From: Opisthorchis felineus
Lineage: Eukaryota; Platyhelminthes; Trematoda; Opisthorchiida; Opisthorchiidae
Direction: 5' to 3'
Length of the DNA: 64,000 nt
Assembly (NCBI GenBank): GCA_004794785.1
Contig: SJOL01008829.1
Location: 322,881 to 386,880, forward strand
This document shows, piece after piece, positions 11,213 to 23,290 of the stretch. Within the stretch, counting starts at the first letter, position 1. Each line of letters starts with the position of its first letter. The notes under the pieces are model-generated. The model saw nothing but the letters and a program-made list of their open reading frames with translations, made no database searches and was not told the DNA's origin. Both the position numbers and the translations under genes were made by a program.

Positions 11213-14116
11213 AACTACGTTTACTCAGCTGGTTCGCAATAGATCTCTCGTCCGCAGTTGAGACAAGCCTCGCTGAAATATTGATTAGGTTTGCCTATAT
11301 GCCACTTGCAAGTGCGCGATGAACTATTTCTAGACAATTTGTTAGAAGTTTCCGATAAAGGTAGTCGATGGTGTCAGACAAAAACGACATGCTGTTGCTC
11401 AGCAACACAAAAGGTTTCTGGCGCCACTCAATATGGTCATAAAAACGCCCTAGAAATATTTCCCCTGGGGTAACGTTTTGTCACACTGGCCCGATGTGTT
11501 ACAACGATCCACTCGAAAAGTTTCTCTACGAGCGAGAATTTAGGAATGTTTTGTTCCTCTAATGGCTCGCTCACACTCGAACAGAAAGAACCATACTTCA
11601 GAAGCCATAAGCCACTAAAGTAGATTTACTAGTCAAACTACGGGTGCTGTTGTCGCTTCTGCTGCAATATTCCTATAAATCAGTTGGCTGAATCTCGATG
11701 GACCTATCATGCTCAATAATTCAGCCGTGCATTTGCAAACGTAATCTACAGCTGGCGTATGTTGCTGATGCACAATGAACTACAGCTAAGTAAACACAAA
11801 AGTAAGCTGCCGTGCTGCAAAATTACTTAATAATTGCTGATTTTCCGGCCACTAATATGAATTCTTATTTCGAAAGGTGAGTTGGCCGTAATATGCTTCT
11901 CCTTACGACCGATTTTAGCTATGACGTAAAAGCTTTCAACGGTGGCATTTCCGCAAGATGCGAGGATTCTCGATGCTGATCAACCAAGATGAACTTTACG
12001 CACAGAAAGAGGGGAATAATGAATATTTTTACGCATTTTCTAGGCAAACACCGTAACTCACAGTGCTCCAAAATAACACTTTCCAACAAATATATTCCAG
12101 CAGTATGTAATAGATTTGTTCAGAATTGCATGCGCTAAGAGTTATGCAAGTCATACCTACCGGCGAAAAACCACGTCCATAAGACACCCTGGTATACATC
12201 TGTTTTTTAGGCATGAAATTAGTGAACCTAGTTTTAATGCAAAGTTGAACATAGGCTCTATAGTTTGAAAATATAAAACCCCTTTTCTTCATATTTGGTC
12301 GTCAGTCTAAAAATGTTTCAAGGAAAACAGTGCGCATAGATTTGGGCACCTGCAGAACATTGACTGTTTCACTCAAACTGATTCTGGCACACGGCCTCCG
12401 CAAGCAAGTTTTTCACATAAACCTCCAAAGTCCACACAACCTAAGATTTTCTTTTGCTATATCCCAGGTGGCAAAATAACTGCCGCATTCGTAGGGAGAC
12501 CCGGATGTCAGGAATGTGAATTGACAATTCAGGGAATGAGATTCTAGGAATAAGGGAGATGGCGGTAATACGTGCACAGTGGAACAGCCTACAGTAGATG
12601 TCTGAATATGTTTACTTAATATCCATTAGCTCTTGCCAAGAGGCGATTTTTAGCACATCCTTAATATTTCCACAGGTTAGAAGTAATGAGGTATAGAAGA
12701 ACTATAACCGATTCAAACTGCATACATTTATTTAGTTTTGTATGCTTAGTACGGTCTTTCTCTTGTAAGTAACATTTCGAACTGATTGTACCGAGACTTA
12801 GTAATTAGAGCTGCACGCATCCTTCCATTTTATACCGCCATAGAATTCTTATGTCCCACAGCTCTCACACCAGCATCAGCGCATGCATAAATTGCAACAT
12901 CTACCTTTATTAAGCTTACAACATAAAAACGATCCTTTCACAAACTCATTTTCCCAGTAAACAAAAACTAATGGGCTCATTTCTCTTAGTGAAACTAGGA
13001 AGTATCTTTTCCAATATCTTTTTCGACCATCTTCTGAATCTAATACCTTATATCAAAGATGTCGAATTTAGCTTGTTCTCTCAAGATCAAATAAGTTTTG
13101 ACAAGTCAGACTAGTAACAGTTGACTGTTTACAAAAAGCGTGCTATGCAACGAGTAAAGAATCATGGTTGAGCTTAGGTTGCGATGACTATGATAATTAT
13201 AATCTTATTTAGACTCTTTTCAACTGAAGTGAATGTTTATTAGTAGGGAAGATAGTGGGAATATCATCACTACAAGTTCATACGAGGTATTATTTACTCA
13301 AATGCATAAATTGTGCACTCAAATTTTGCCTGCTTAGGCTTACATTATTATCTAGCTTTCACCGAACCCAATTCACTATTTTGTACATCTTGTCAAGCTT
13401 TTCCATCATGCACTGGATGAACTCACATGCTTGCCCGGGAAGCATCCATTATAAGCCAAAAATCTCTCTCAGAAGTTGACTTGTGTTAATAATCATGTAA
13501 ACGGTTTTTGCATCGTGGTTGTTGATTTTCTTGTCGTATTTGCAGGTTTCCGAAAAGCCTTTGTTTGCATTTGGTATAATAAGCTAAAGCATCTGTTTAA
13601 TTCTGATTAGTTCCGGTAGTGTAGGTGAGTAGGAGCGGCAAGCTTTTGTACCTTGGACTGAAATCAACCAGCAAAAACAAACCGAGCTGATTTCAAAGTG
13701 GTGTACTATCAGTTAACTACTATCCTATTATTGCTTCTGAATAATTGCAGTGATAATTTCGCCGTGTTGCTATTTGTCGTGTAAGATGTCAGTCACTCGA
13801 ACTATAAGAAAGTGTTGCACATTTATTGGTGACCGTTACGCTGGGGAATTACCGGTATCCTTTCATCCTCCACTGCGTTACTATTATTTGATTCAGGTTG
13901 TTTTGAAGGTGTTAGAGGGTGAGACCGCCGTATCTTGAGTAACCGCTGTTGATTTTGAATTGTCCGGTGAGGTTGGTCGAGTTGTTGCGTAGCCAGTCAG
14001 GGTGATATCACCATTCCCTAGTAATGTGGCGGTGAGTCAGGGCAAACTTACATTCCTTTTTCGACCCACCTCCCGATGCAACACTGAAAGGTGGCGTATC
14101 TTTTCTTTACTTCGCT
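11213..14116. other. No feature seen
   Basis: Reads as A/T-rich non-coding DNA. An open stretch at 13750-13938 (+) follows a TTGCAG but lacks a donor or motif. Confidence 0.45.
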
Positions 14117-14182
14117 CCGATAATATCATCTCATTTGGTGACGAGACATGTTACCGGGCTCAGCAAAAGGTTCAACCACCAA
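14117..14182 (+). repeat. Decayed copy of repeat family 2
   Basis: Positions 14117-14147 align with the hammerhead-like part of the 44.1-kb repeat read on its minus strand (CTGATGATGTCACC then GGTGATGAAAC): here CCGATAATATCATC then GGTGACGAGAC. The following ttaccgggctcagcaaaagg parallels ttgcccagctcagcgaacaa of the same repeat. The core has changed (CTGATGA to CCGATAA, GAAA to GAGA), so catalysis is not expected. Alignment is by eye. Confidence 0.4.
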
Positions 14183-14726
14183 ATGCATAACATGGGCTAC
14201 CGACGTCCTTCTCCATAGCACTGACGATTTTGTTAATGGTTGTTGAACGCAGCGCCCTTACACTTAATTCGAACCATACGCCTTAGTCTCGAGATAAGTT
14301 TGCATCGTTAACTAGTTGCCTCAATTAAGAGACCTTTATCATCACTTTGTTAGTTTTCCTCGCCACACAAGGACCGCTCCTTCACTTTTGGCGTCCACTG
14401 AGATACTTAGATTAGTTATTCCTAATACTTTGTTAAGGAGTAGAATCCATGAGAAATGACAGCTGCATTCGCTTGGGGTTTCTTCATTATAGCAGCCCCA
14501 ATTCTTGTGTAATGTGGTCATTCGTGCTTCATCAAACACGATGATTGACCGATAAATCTGGCATCCAATATTTGAGTGCCCGCGGCCATATATGTAGCAG
14601 TAAAATTACTTGAAGGTTGTAATCAATCGTTCACTTTTTGACTGTATTAGATCTTACCATTGAACAGTAACCGAGATTTTATGTGTACAAAAACAAAAAA
14701 ACAGTATTCAGCTACTGTTTTGAAAA

Positions 14727-14915
14727 CTTAATATAGTCCAGTGGTTAAGACGCGAACATTCTGACCGGAAGGTCAGTAGTTTGAACCCAACCGCGTCGTG
14801 CCGACTGCTACTGTCTAGGCTTGAGCAACCTGACAGAATCTCAGCCTTCGTGTTTCCTTCGCAAACATGGCGGATAGACATTGAAAGGTGCTACAGCTAA
14901 ACGATTGCTCTTATC
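14727..14915 (+). mobile_element. tRNA-derived SINE-like element
   Basis: A pol III A box TAGTCCAGTGG (14734-14744) and a B-box-like GTTTGAACCC (14779-14788, one mismatch) are about 35 bases apart, as in tRNA genes. They are followed by a non-tRNA tail ending acagctaaacgattgctc. One frame reads TDRKVSSLNPTASCRL and then LSRLEQPDRISAFVFPS, matching from memory the TDRKVRGSNPTSASRL and LSRLGQP peptides that recur in opisthorchiid gene models through SINE copies. The copy is mutated. Flanks at 14710-14735 and 14924-14947 are imperfectly similar (agctac, ttgaaaa, aatata) and may be an eroded target-site duplication. Confidence 0.65.
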
Positions 14916-14947
14916 ATTTATCTAGCTACTTGAAAAATTTCAATATA

Positions 14948-17900
14948 AGCGGATTATAGAACTCCTCTGGATAGCGTTATGTAAAATCTTGTGCCTTTAC
15001 AGACTTGTTATTGCGACCAGCTTTCAACATAAGGTGTCCCTCAAACACTCACCTCAGAGTGACGAACCCCACTCTGGATTTCGTAAACTGTCATCTAGCT
15101 ATTCTTAGCATTTTATTGTCAATTTCCTGTACCCCCCTTAAAGTTTTCCAATAAATCTATGGGAGAACTTTTTATTAAATTTGTTGTCTTAGAATCATTA
15201 TTTTGGAAGGTTAAACCATCACTTGAGAACATTGTGTAAATAGTGATAGCAAAGGCGGAAAAAAGCTAAAATACCGATTAGATTAATTACTTGTGGTGAA
15301 AATGCAAGTGCATTCGGTAAAAGGATGTTAGTTTTTCGCTTCAGTTTGCCGCAGATATGTGAATTTTTCAAATCATAGTTGTGCAGCACCCGAAGTTGCA
15401 AGCACAAGACTCCATTTATCGCGGTCAAATAGAGAAGAAATGATCACCAAAAACGGCTTCGCATGGCTGGGCTAGAACAATCCGACCTCGGTTTCAATGT
15501 GTCTGTGATACAGATTATTTACGCAGCGAATAAGGCAAATTATTTAAGACATGCATTGTCTGATAGGAATACATTATAACCGCATTACGGCACTGGGAAT
15601 AGACAGCCACTATCATCGGCTGCTCGACCGCCAATCCGTCAAAAGGCACAGTCAGTCACGCCGAACATGCTACAATAGCTCAATCAAGCAATGAGCATCC
15701 AGCAAATATTGGCTGACCAGCTACTGACCATCGGCTGCTGGCAGCGGTTTTTCACAAATCGGACGCTCGTTACGCCGTAGTTGCATTGATAGGTGCAGTT
15801 GCGATGTGTGCGTGAGGAACTGCTCTTCTACCAATTAGTCGTTGCTATAGTTTTCATTGCTTTCAATCGAATTAATCAACTTGCCAATATAGTTGCATTT
15901 TTTGAAAGCAATGTTACTTTTATGCGCACTTCTTGAGAAATCCCTTCGGGCCTTCAACAAGCTGGAGTGAACGGCTCGTTTGCACAATAAAAGCTTTAAA
16001 ATAGCTCTGGAAAGACAGACCACCAGAATAGACAACATTCTTCGACATGTAATAGGAGTTTAGACCCTAAAGAGAACCAGAGATTGTTCAACCAAAAACA
16101 AACGCTTTGATGGGAATAATTACACACAGGAAGCAAACGGTTATTTTCCACAAGGTTGTAGGGCACGCTTGTTCTATACTGTTCTTGGCAACATTGTCTC
16201 TATCGAATCCAAGTTGATCAGTATCCCCTTGCTTTGGTCGTGATTAGAATAAGAACTATTCACTTGCGCTAGTCCATGATATTAACTAAATCAATCAGCC
16301 AAAATAAGAGCGTAAGTGCGAAGCCTAACTTTTTAGTTCCGCATCTTACTTGCCGTGTCCGACAACTGTAGTTTGCACGTTGCCGGTTTTCTGGTTTAAA
16401 TGGGTTGATTTGTACATTCCTCCAGTTTAAGAAACTTATCTCAGTTGGTTTTGAGCACATAATATCTGTCATACCAATACCGGTTAACAAATGCCAGACG
16501 AATTAACCGAGAATTTTGTTTAAGAAAATCAAAGGAGTTAAAAAGCATCTAACATCTATGTCAAAATGAGGGCGCCCTGATTACCAGCTACGAACTCAAT
16601 AAGTGAGCAATTAGGCGTCCAGTTATATAGCTCCTTACACCTAAATTTCATCTATTGAGTTGTTGGAGACTAGTTGTCAATTTGAGTTTGGCAGCCTTGA
16701 TGTGCTGGTGTATGAAAACATAAGGAAAGTATAAACAAGCAGTAGATGGATTGTTTCAATAGCAATCATAAAGTACGTATTTGACACCTACTAAACACTA
16801 AAACGAGCGCATAGAAACCGCTTTGTTTGGCAAATTGTTCACTGGAGTTAACGATTAATTACGCGTTTTTATTGACGAGGCCTATGGAGAGTTTTCTATC
16901 CAAGGCTCAGGTGAACAACGTTTTCGAAATCCGTTTTTCAAGTACTGTTTGAGTGCGATACCGTCAGCCATCTCTAAAGACAACGCGCAGCATGCTAGCA
17001 TATGTGCAGTAGAGTCATGGCATGTAATTTGTGACACACCGGCGCAGAAGCTAAACTAAAATAAAGAACGCGGCCACACCTAAACGTTCATCCTAAGATG
17101 CCTTAGTGCCATATACCAGCCCAAAAGAAAACCTGTTGGCTTATCTTTCATCAGAGACAATCTATTCATGTGTTTCCGAATGTTGCAAAAAATACATGGG
17201 TCATACGTATCGATCTTCGTTAGAGTCACACAACACTACACACAAACTATAACGGCTGGAACTGGAGAGTCAAAAGGCAGCCTAGCTTCATAAAATTTTA
17301 GTTAAAGTGAGTCATTAAATAAGCTGCAAAAGCATTCCAACTTTTCCGTTGTTTTCCCAACAAACGGTTATAACTAGCTAGGTCCACCACAATCATGCTC
17401 TGGAAACTCACTTTGCGCTTAGAACGACTCCGCTATTCAGTGTGGCTCGAACCATCAAAAACGGCAGCTTTGGGCATTTGACTTGACTGGAGTCCAGTCT
17501 CTTGCTGTTCCAAAAGCTGTCTATGCTTGTATAGGCAATAGTTCATCTTTCACGTGTATTTTGCCACTGTAATAGCCAGCCGAGATAATACGGAATAGAT
17601 ATGTTTGCTTATGGATGCTTCATTCCTTCTTAGTTAACAAAGTTAAATTCATCTAATTTCAAACAGTGCAGCCCATAATTTCCGTGCAAAAGGATGAGGC
17701 AAAATTAGGAATGTGTTCTGAATGGGTGTGCTTCAAGATATCTATTCTATATTATGCTGAAAAGAAGTTTAAGATTAGTAATTCCAGTTCTTTTTACATA
17801 TATCTGTTGGCGTGACCTCAGCAGCTCAAAGAGGAATTTACAAAGCCGCAACGGTAACAATCGATCGATGTCAACGTTTTGCGAGACAGCTCTTAAAAAT

Positions 17901-19288
17901 GTAACACTGACGGATCAGTGTATTATCACCAGAGAATGAGTACAAATAATGTGTCAGCAACTAGAAGGATAAGAAGTGTCCAGATAACATGTATTACAAG
18001 TAAAAAATCGCTGAATTCACACAAACGACAAAGAAGTGTTCCGCATATGTTGGGCAATGACTCAAGCTCCCATACATTCTTCAACTGAGTAAAAATTGCG
18101 ACTGCTGCTCCTATTGTAGAGCACCACGAAGATAAAACCTGAATAATGTGAATATTAGGTATTGATGCGTTTTGCTAGTGACAACTCGCCCTTTATTTAG
18201 CTCCCTAATTGAACTGTACAGATAACTTGTTTGGAAATATGTGTTATGAAAGCAAATGTTCTGTTGCCCGGCGGCACAAAGCTTATTAAAGTTTACCTAT
18301 AAGACAATCAGCAAATCTAGCAGGAATGCTACTGAGGGGCAGCCGTACCTACCGGAACAAGTAGCCGCAAAAATCATGTTGTAGCAAAAACAACTTGGTG
18401 AAATCCATGCATCCCCACTCACTTGTTGGGTGTCGTCAAGGGAGAGAGCGCTCTTGTTGTTCAGGTGTTTGGGTTCCCATCCACTTTACAATTGAAGTAT
18501 ACTTAGTTAAAATCTTTGCACTATTCATAATTAGTGAGCTAAACATCTGAACAAGCCAGAGGCTAGTTCATACCCAATTTCACACCCAATATCATTAGTG
18601 CTTTAGTCTGGTACTGTTTCAACTCAATAAACGGGACTTTTGAAAATGTCTGGAATTTTTATTTGCCACAAAACTCAGTTAGCCACAACCCATCCTTATT
18701 TTGACATCCTTTCTTAGGTATTTCGAGATATGCTTTCTGGTGAATGTTACCTGAATGTTTAAAACAAATGAAAGACACGCGCCCACACCACAGCTGTCCA
18801 CTACAATGTATTGTTTTATTTCTCGTTCAAAACGGTCCAAGTGCGGGCACATTGTGATCATTTTATCATGGATATTATCTGTATCTTGTTGTTTTCACTG
18901 CCGTTTAGGCCATTCTCCGGAAGCCTCGACCGTTCACGCTGCACTTCGGTCTCAAAATATTAGCAAAACCTACCACGGAATGACCGTGAAATATTTCAAT
19001 TCCTAAACGAATTCGACATTTTAAGTCTTGCGTTCAAAAATTCAAATTAATTGCGAGGCTTTTGCGTTTTGTGTAACAGTGTTAATGAGTTCTTAAGCAC
19101 TATTTCCTCAGTTTTTTATCCTGTTTTTCTCCAGTTTTCAACCGGGTGCGGCTGACCTAGATTGTGACAATACAGCTGAAACTTGTAGTTAGTCGTAAAC
19201 ATCGGAATAAGAGCTGTTTAATTTTACCTGTTTATTTTCGTTGCGAGTATAGAATGGAATCGATTGATGGAGCATTAGGGCTACTGGT
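14948..19288. other. No supported gene
   Basis: Only short open frames. A minus-strand GTGAGT donor at 18417-18422 follows about 20 open codons (ending SALSLDDTQQ), but the only in-phase acceptor is poor, so no exon is called. Confidence 0.45.
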
Positions 19289-19543
19289 TCACTTCACTCG
19301 CTTTAAATGCGGATGCATTGGGCTCCTTTTCACAGTTGATGAATCGCAAACTGTTTGTATCTGAGTGAAATTGACCCTGGATGCAGGGGGTTGATGTCGG
19401 CACAGATGCAGCAGAGGAGTGATAGCGATATTTTCAGTCTCGTAGTTCAAATGAACAGTGGCTCGAGTCAGTACTTCCAACTGAGGATCCAGCGGTTCTG
19501 CCGAAGACATTTCAAACTTACAAAACTCGGTCACATTTCTCAT
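19289..19543 (-). CDS. Unrecognised 84-codon open frame, protein-like
   Basis: The minus strand is open from ATG at 19543 to a stop at 19289. The composition looks protein-like, with segments such as SSAEPLDPQLEVLTRATVHL, NYETENIAITPLLHLC and a basic end KRSPMHPHLKRVK. A GTAAGT lies inside the first ten codons, and an alternative acceptor TGTCTTCGGCAG would start the frame at codon 17. I recognise no family. It could be a terminal exon or part of a dispersed repeat. The length alone is not significant. Confidence 0.25.
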   Translation of the reverse strand: MRNVTEFCKFEMSSAEPLDPQLEVLTRATVHLNYETENIAITPLLHLCRHQPPASRVNFTQIQTVCDSSTVKRSPMHPHLKRVK

Positions 19544-19877
19544 CCACTTTTCTTCACTGCCTTATACAACTACTTTGTACACTCAATCAACCCCACATGA
19601 CAATGCCGCCTAGGTTTGTTGAAACGTTTTCAATCTGACTGCCATGCTTGGCAAACAGACCAACATCTGCTCTATACATCTAGGTGACTCAAGGCCCAGT
19701 TGTCAATAAAGTAGTTACGGACCTGTAGCTCATAAATAGATGCGATTTGTATAAAGCATGGCTTTACTACTAAACTAAGGAATACTGCACAGCAAATTCA
19801 CATATTCATCTTTCAAAGATATTTACAAGGAACCTTATACGGTTCATTACAATTTACTCTGGACTGTACCTGAAAAC

Positions 19878-20206
19878 CTAACGAAAACTAGCGAAATACA
19901 CTCATTTGCAAACAACTTTGGTTTCGCGAGAGACTTACCTGGAATCCAGCTGAATGGCGATAGATGTATATTCGTAATGCACTACTCATAAGGTTGCTGA
20001 AAATTCTTTGACAGCCCACGACCGGTTTCGCTCTTCTTGGAGCTCATCAGGTAGGCGCAATCCCCGAGTTTCCTTCAACCTTATGTTCTACATTGAGACC
20101 AAATTGCACGAAATTAGTGAAATACACTCATTTGCAAACAAATTTGGTTTTGCGAGAGATTTACCTGGAACCCAGCTGAATCCCTCATTTGACTAACGAA
20201 AACTAG
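19878..20206 (+). repeat. 301-bp insertion of repeat family 1 with 14-bp target-site duplication
   Basis: The exact 14-mer CTAACGAAAACTAG occurs at 19878-19891 and 20193-20206 and bounds the repeat exactly, as expected of a target-site duplication. The 301 bp between hold about one and a half tandem units: cgaaatacactcatttgcaaac with cagctgaat (19892-19957), a shortened linker with cataaggttgctg, the hammerhead on the minus strand (20014-20056), then a second cactcatttgcaaac with cagctgaatccctcattt. Compared with 3430-3735, the first unit lacks about 110 bp. Tandem organisation around a hammerhead is what dimeric transcripts of retrozymes or Penelope-like terminal repeats would leave. No protein gene lies within. 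Confidence 0.75.
20014..20056 (-). ncRNA. Hammerhead ribozyme motif, repeat family 1 copy B (all core bases intact)
   Basis: Read 5' to 3' on the minus strand: helix I 5' strand GCCTAC (20056-20051), core CTGATGA (20050-20044), helix II GCTC-CAAGAA-GAGC (20043-20030), GAAA (20029-20026), CCGGTC (20025-20020), helix I 3' strand GTGGGC (20019-20014). Helix I has six pairs with one wobble and helix II four Watson-Crick pairs. Every base of the classical core is present, including G10.1-C11.1 and a C at position 17. Predicted cleavage is between 20020 and 20019. Helix III is only the self-complementary ACCGGT, so two copies would pair in trans or in a tandem transcript. Activity is inferred, not shown. 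Confidence 0.75.
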
Positions 20207-20909
20207 TTTTACTCAAAAGCCGTATTTTTGACCAACTACTCGAGTAAACGTGCAGAATTATTAGTTTTTTTAAATCTACCACATCGTTGTCCGCTGTGGG
20301 GTGCGTCCAACATATTCAGGTGTGCTAAAATCGTTAGATAAGAATAAAGTTTTTACACTTGCCTCAACCGTTTGCTTGGTATCAATGTCATTAGTTCATT
20401 AAATTAGAGCAGTGATAAGTTTAGCTTCCAGATGGCTTCTCGGTTAAATTTTGAATCTACCGACTTGTCAAAATGTGTCAGCGGTTGTTTTTCGTGCAAT
20501 CAATTAGTACTTTGACGTAGGTACGTCACCCAAACGGACTTCAAAAAATGTCTAATTTTTCGAACAATCGTTCAAGAAACTTAGCTGTGAGATCTAATTA
20601 TTTTTCTCCAGTCAAATAAGCTACATAAAATTTATTCACCAATGGAAAAAATTTCCGGATCAATCACCATAACGTGGTGGAGGATGTCTGGTCACGAGAG
20701 TGCAAAACTTACCGACAGACACCGGATATCGGGTGATCAGTAGGAAAAAAATTGAAGTTCTGTGTTTTGTGCTGATTTGGGAAGTTGCACAGTAGTTTCA
20801 AAGACGTTCAAAGCCGTGGGATGAAAGCGAATGAAATTTTTTTTAGAAAATAAAAAGCAGAGTGGAAGATTCTTTGTATACTTAATCACTGCTTTAATAA
20901 TATTTTCAG
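20207..20909. other. No supported gene
   Basis: A minus-strand frame at 20737-20955 runs across this segment into the next. It has no motif and contradicts the + strand acceptor at 20908. Confidence 0.4.
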
Positions 20910-21020
20910 GCGGAAGCATTAGGCTGTCCTCCAGGAAAATTGTGCTCTGACCCAAATATAAATGACATTAGCCATTTGGACTTTATGAGCCCGAAAGAAT
21001 TACAAACGGCAGACACCTAG
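20910..21020 (+). CDS. Candidate terminal exon, unknown product
   Basis: The acceptor CTTTAATAATATTTTCAG is followed by 36 open codons and TAG at 21018-21020. The peptide starts AEALGCPPGKLCSDP and ends HLDFMSPKELQTADT. Both other frames stop within 14 codons, and no GT donor lies before the stop, which favours a last exon over an internal one. AATAAA occurs about 270 bases after the stop. The two cysteines near the start could form a disulphide in a secreted protein, but that is a guess. No family recognised. Confidence 0.28.
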   Translation, partial: AEALGCPPGKLCSDPNINDISHLDFMSPKELQTADT

Positions 21021-21416
21021 CATTCAGATGATCAGCAAGGCAGACAGATTTCTGCTATTCAGGCCCAGACGTGTCACGTAATACTGAACTGAATGTTCAC
21101 GTTGTCGAAACAGGCACTGTAGTTGACCAGATAACTAAATCTGTTGGAAGAACCTCATATCTGCTTGGAAAATAAGACAGATGTATCTCATTATTATACT
21201 AAAATTATATTCCCTATAAAGATGCTAGGCTATTTAAAGAATACTCGAAAAGCGCACAAAACACTGTTCGCATTCAGTCGTAATACCGAATAAAAAAAAC
21301 GTGACTTCATAGAAGATTTAGGGAATGAAAAATGTCACACCAGTTCCATTTGACTAACTCAGAAACCATTGCGGTTGATGACTTCAACCAGCAATATCTC
21401 GACCGTGCATGACTAA

Positions 21417-21692
21417 AGACTAAAAATTCGCCATCATGTTGGCCTTCAAACTAACTCAGGAAAGTGTGAACTCCGTTTGAGAGCATCCAAAGCTCAGACA
21501 AATGACAGGATGAACCTGCTAACACCTGTTTGTAAAGCATTGACAGTTTTGAGGGGTCAATGTCCCTCGGTACAGGCGGATCATCTGCAGTCGCTATCCG
21601 ATATGAAAGAAACGTATAAATATGCGGGACATATAAGCTTCATGACGCATTTGGATGCGGCAAATCGGGCAAGAACTTCAGTAATGCATTAA
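21417..21692 (+). other. Open frame with a faint reverse-transcriptase-like start
   Basis: About 92 codons are open, ending TAA. The first part reads HHVGLQTNSGKCELRL, which resembles the GLxLNxxKCEL stretch after the catalytic YxDD box of LINE and LTR reverse transcriptases. No YxDD box precedes it in any frame, and the following residues (TPVCKALTVLRGQCPSVQAD) do not continue the family clearly. Either a decayed retroelement fragment or chance; I lean to undecided. Confidence 0.2.
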
Positions 21693-22994
21693 GTCTTAAC
21701 CATAAAGTGAGCACAACGTTCTTGCCTCTGCAAGACGCTCATTAGGCTTTACTCAAGCATATTGGATTCTGTTGTCAAACTAGGGCATTTCAACAACTGC
21801 TGCCCAATGAATGCCTACTTATCCAGATCGGCATAGACGGCGCTGTACTCGGCACCTCCAAAGAATACATTTGGGCTAACCTAATTTGGAATAGTATGGT
21901 GTTATGTCAAATTTTGATGACACCAAAAAAATAAAAATATGATATGAGTCTTGGATACGTCATTTAGTATTGATAGGCCAGTGGTTGACCGGTAGACGTA
22001 CTTTGAATACATGTCAAGAATTTGTGTGGGTGAAATATACGACCAAAAACATGTTTCAAATAGCTAAAGAAAACCGTTGGTCTCTACTAGAGTTGACGGG
22101 AGTTAAGCAATCTCTCCTTACTCGCCGGTCGTCACGCCGGTGCCTGTTAAGCACAGCCAACTAGTACGGATGATAGGTCTCAAACGTGATGTGAAAAAAC
22201 TTGAATCTTATCCCATAAGATGACAAATTCTGATGCACCCGGGTAACATTCAAGCTGCCGGACAACAAAATCGAACAAACGTTTTGAGAACTAGGAAGCT
22301 AAATTGATATATTATGTGAAACGCCGTAAGAATACCCCTACTTAGTTGACCAATTCTCCCACCAAACTTAGTCAAACCAAACTCACAAGTAGGTTTTTGA
22401 TGCAGCAGCAATAATGTTCAGATTCATTATATTACAGAGGGGAATACCTAAACACCAAATCATCAGGTGAAACGTTGACGAAGGCTATTTGGAGCAATCC
22501 AGAAAAACCGCAAAAGTTACTACATTCCAAACTATTGCACACAATTCTCATTAAATCGTATCATAATCACAACGTCATAACGGTATTGAAAGAACTGCTT
22601 CTGCTGTATGCAAGTTTGTTGTTGTTATCCTACTAGTTTTTGGATGGCTTTATGCCACGCTTGATAGGGTATTCAGAATCAGCGTCTACTTGCCTTTGAC
22701 AAACGACATGATGAGGTGATACTGAATGTCCCGATATATGTACCAACCGTGATTTCTACTTTTTCCTCGATCTTCTGTTTATACACTGTTTCCCATATTA
22801 TCCTCAGATAAAACACTGGATATGGTGAATATTACAATTTTAACGTGCGTCATTTAGGTGAATGTATTGTCCTCATCAGCCTTACTGTTGTCTTCAAGAC
22901 CTCTTTTTGCATACATGAGTTTTCCCAAGAGCACGTCTGCAGTGTTGGCATAAAAACCTAGTGACAGAATTTCCCAAGAGTTTAAATCCTTTGG
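21693..22994. other. No supported gene
   Basis: At 21974-21995 the string taggccagtggttgaccgg recalls the SINE head at 14734, but no B box follows. Otherwise featureless. Confidence 0.4.
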
Positions 22995-23290
22995 TCATCT
23001 GTGTGCGAAATTCGGAATATCTTGGTCGTTTTTTTCGCTGTGACTTGTACAGTGAAGAACCACATGCCACATCCGAGTAGAAACTAATGATTTATTTAAA
23101 TGAAGATATTTGGGTATGCCTATATAGTGACGGGTCCAACGGGATCCCTGGTAGCTCAGATACAGATAGATATCCACCTTTGTTGGGCCCATGCCCTCTG
23201 CGCCCACCTGATGAGTCACAATTTAGAAGAAAGCGTTTGCGTACATAAAAGTTTCCGGATCTGACCATAGCCTTAGTGTGAAGCATAATA
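22995..23290 (-). repeat. Dispersed repeat fragment sharing the 5' half of the family-1 hammerhead
   Basis: On the + strand, 23200-23215 reads GCGCCCACCTGATGAG: the helix I strand, full CTGATGA core and first helix II base, as in the copies at 3651 and 20056 (GCGCCTAC there). GCCCAC would pair with GTGGGC without the wobble. Downstream the helix II and GAAA part is lost. On the minus strand the adjoining frame reads THQVGAEGMGPTKVDIYLYL, parallel in position to VHQVGAVPEF in the 3.5-kb copy. This looks like another subfamily joined to the same ribozyme module. Its ends are not defined. Confidence 0.45.

Noticed and set aside
18423..18548. Minus-strand exon ending at the GTGAGT donor 18422
   Set aside because: On careful reading the long frame contains a TGA; only about 20 codons are open in the remaining frame and the acceptor is poor.
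21970..22060. Second copy of the 14.7-kb SINE
   Set aside because: Only about 19 bases of the head are similar, and neither the B box nor the tail is present.
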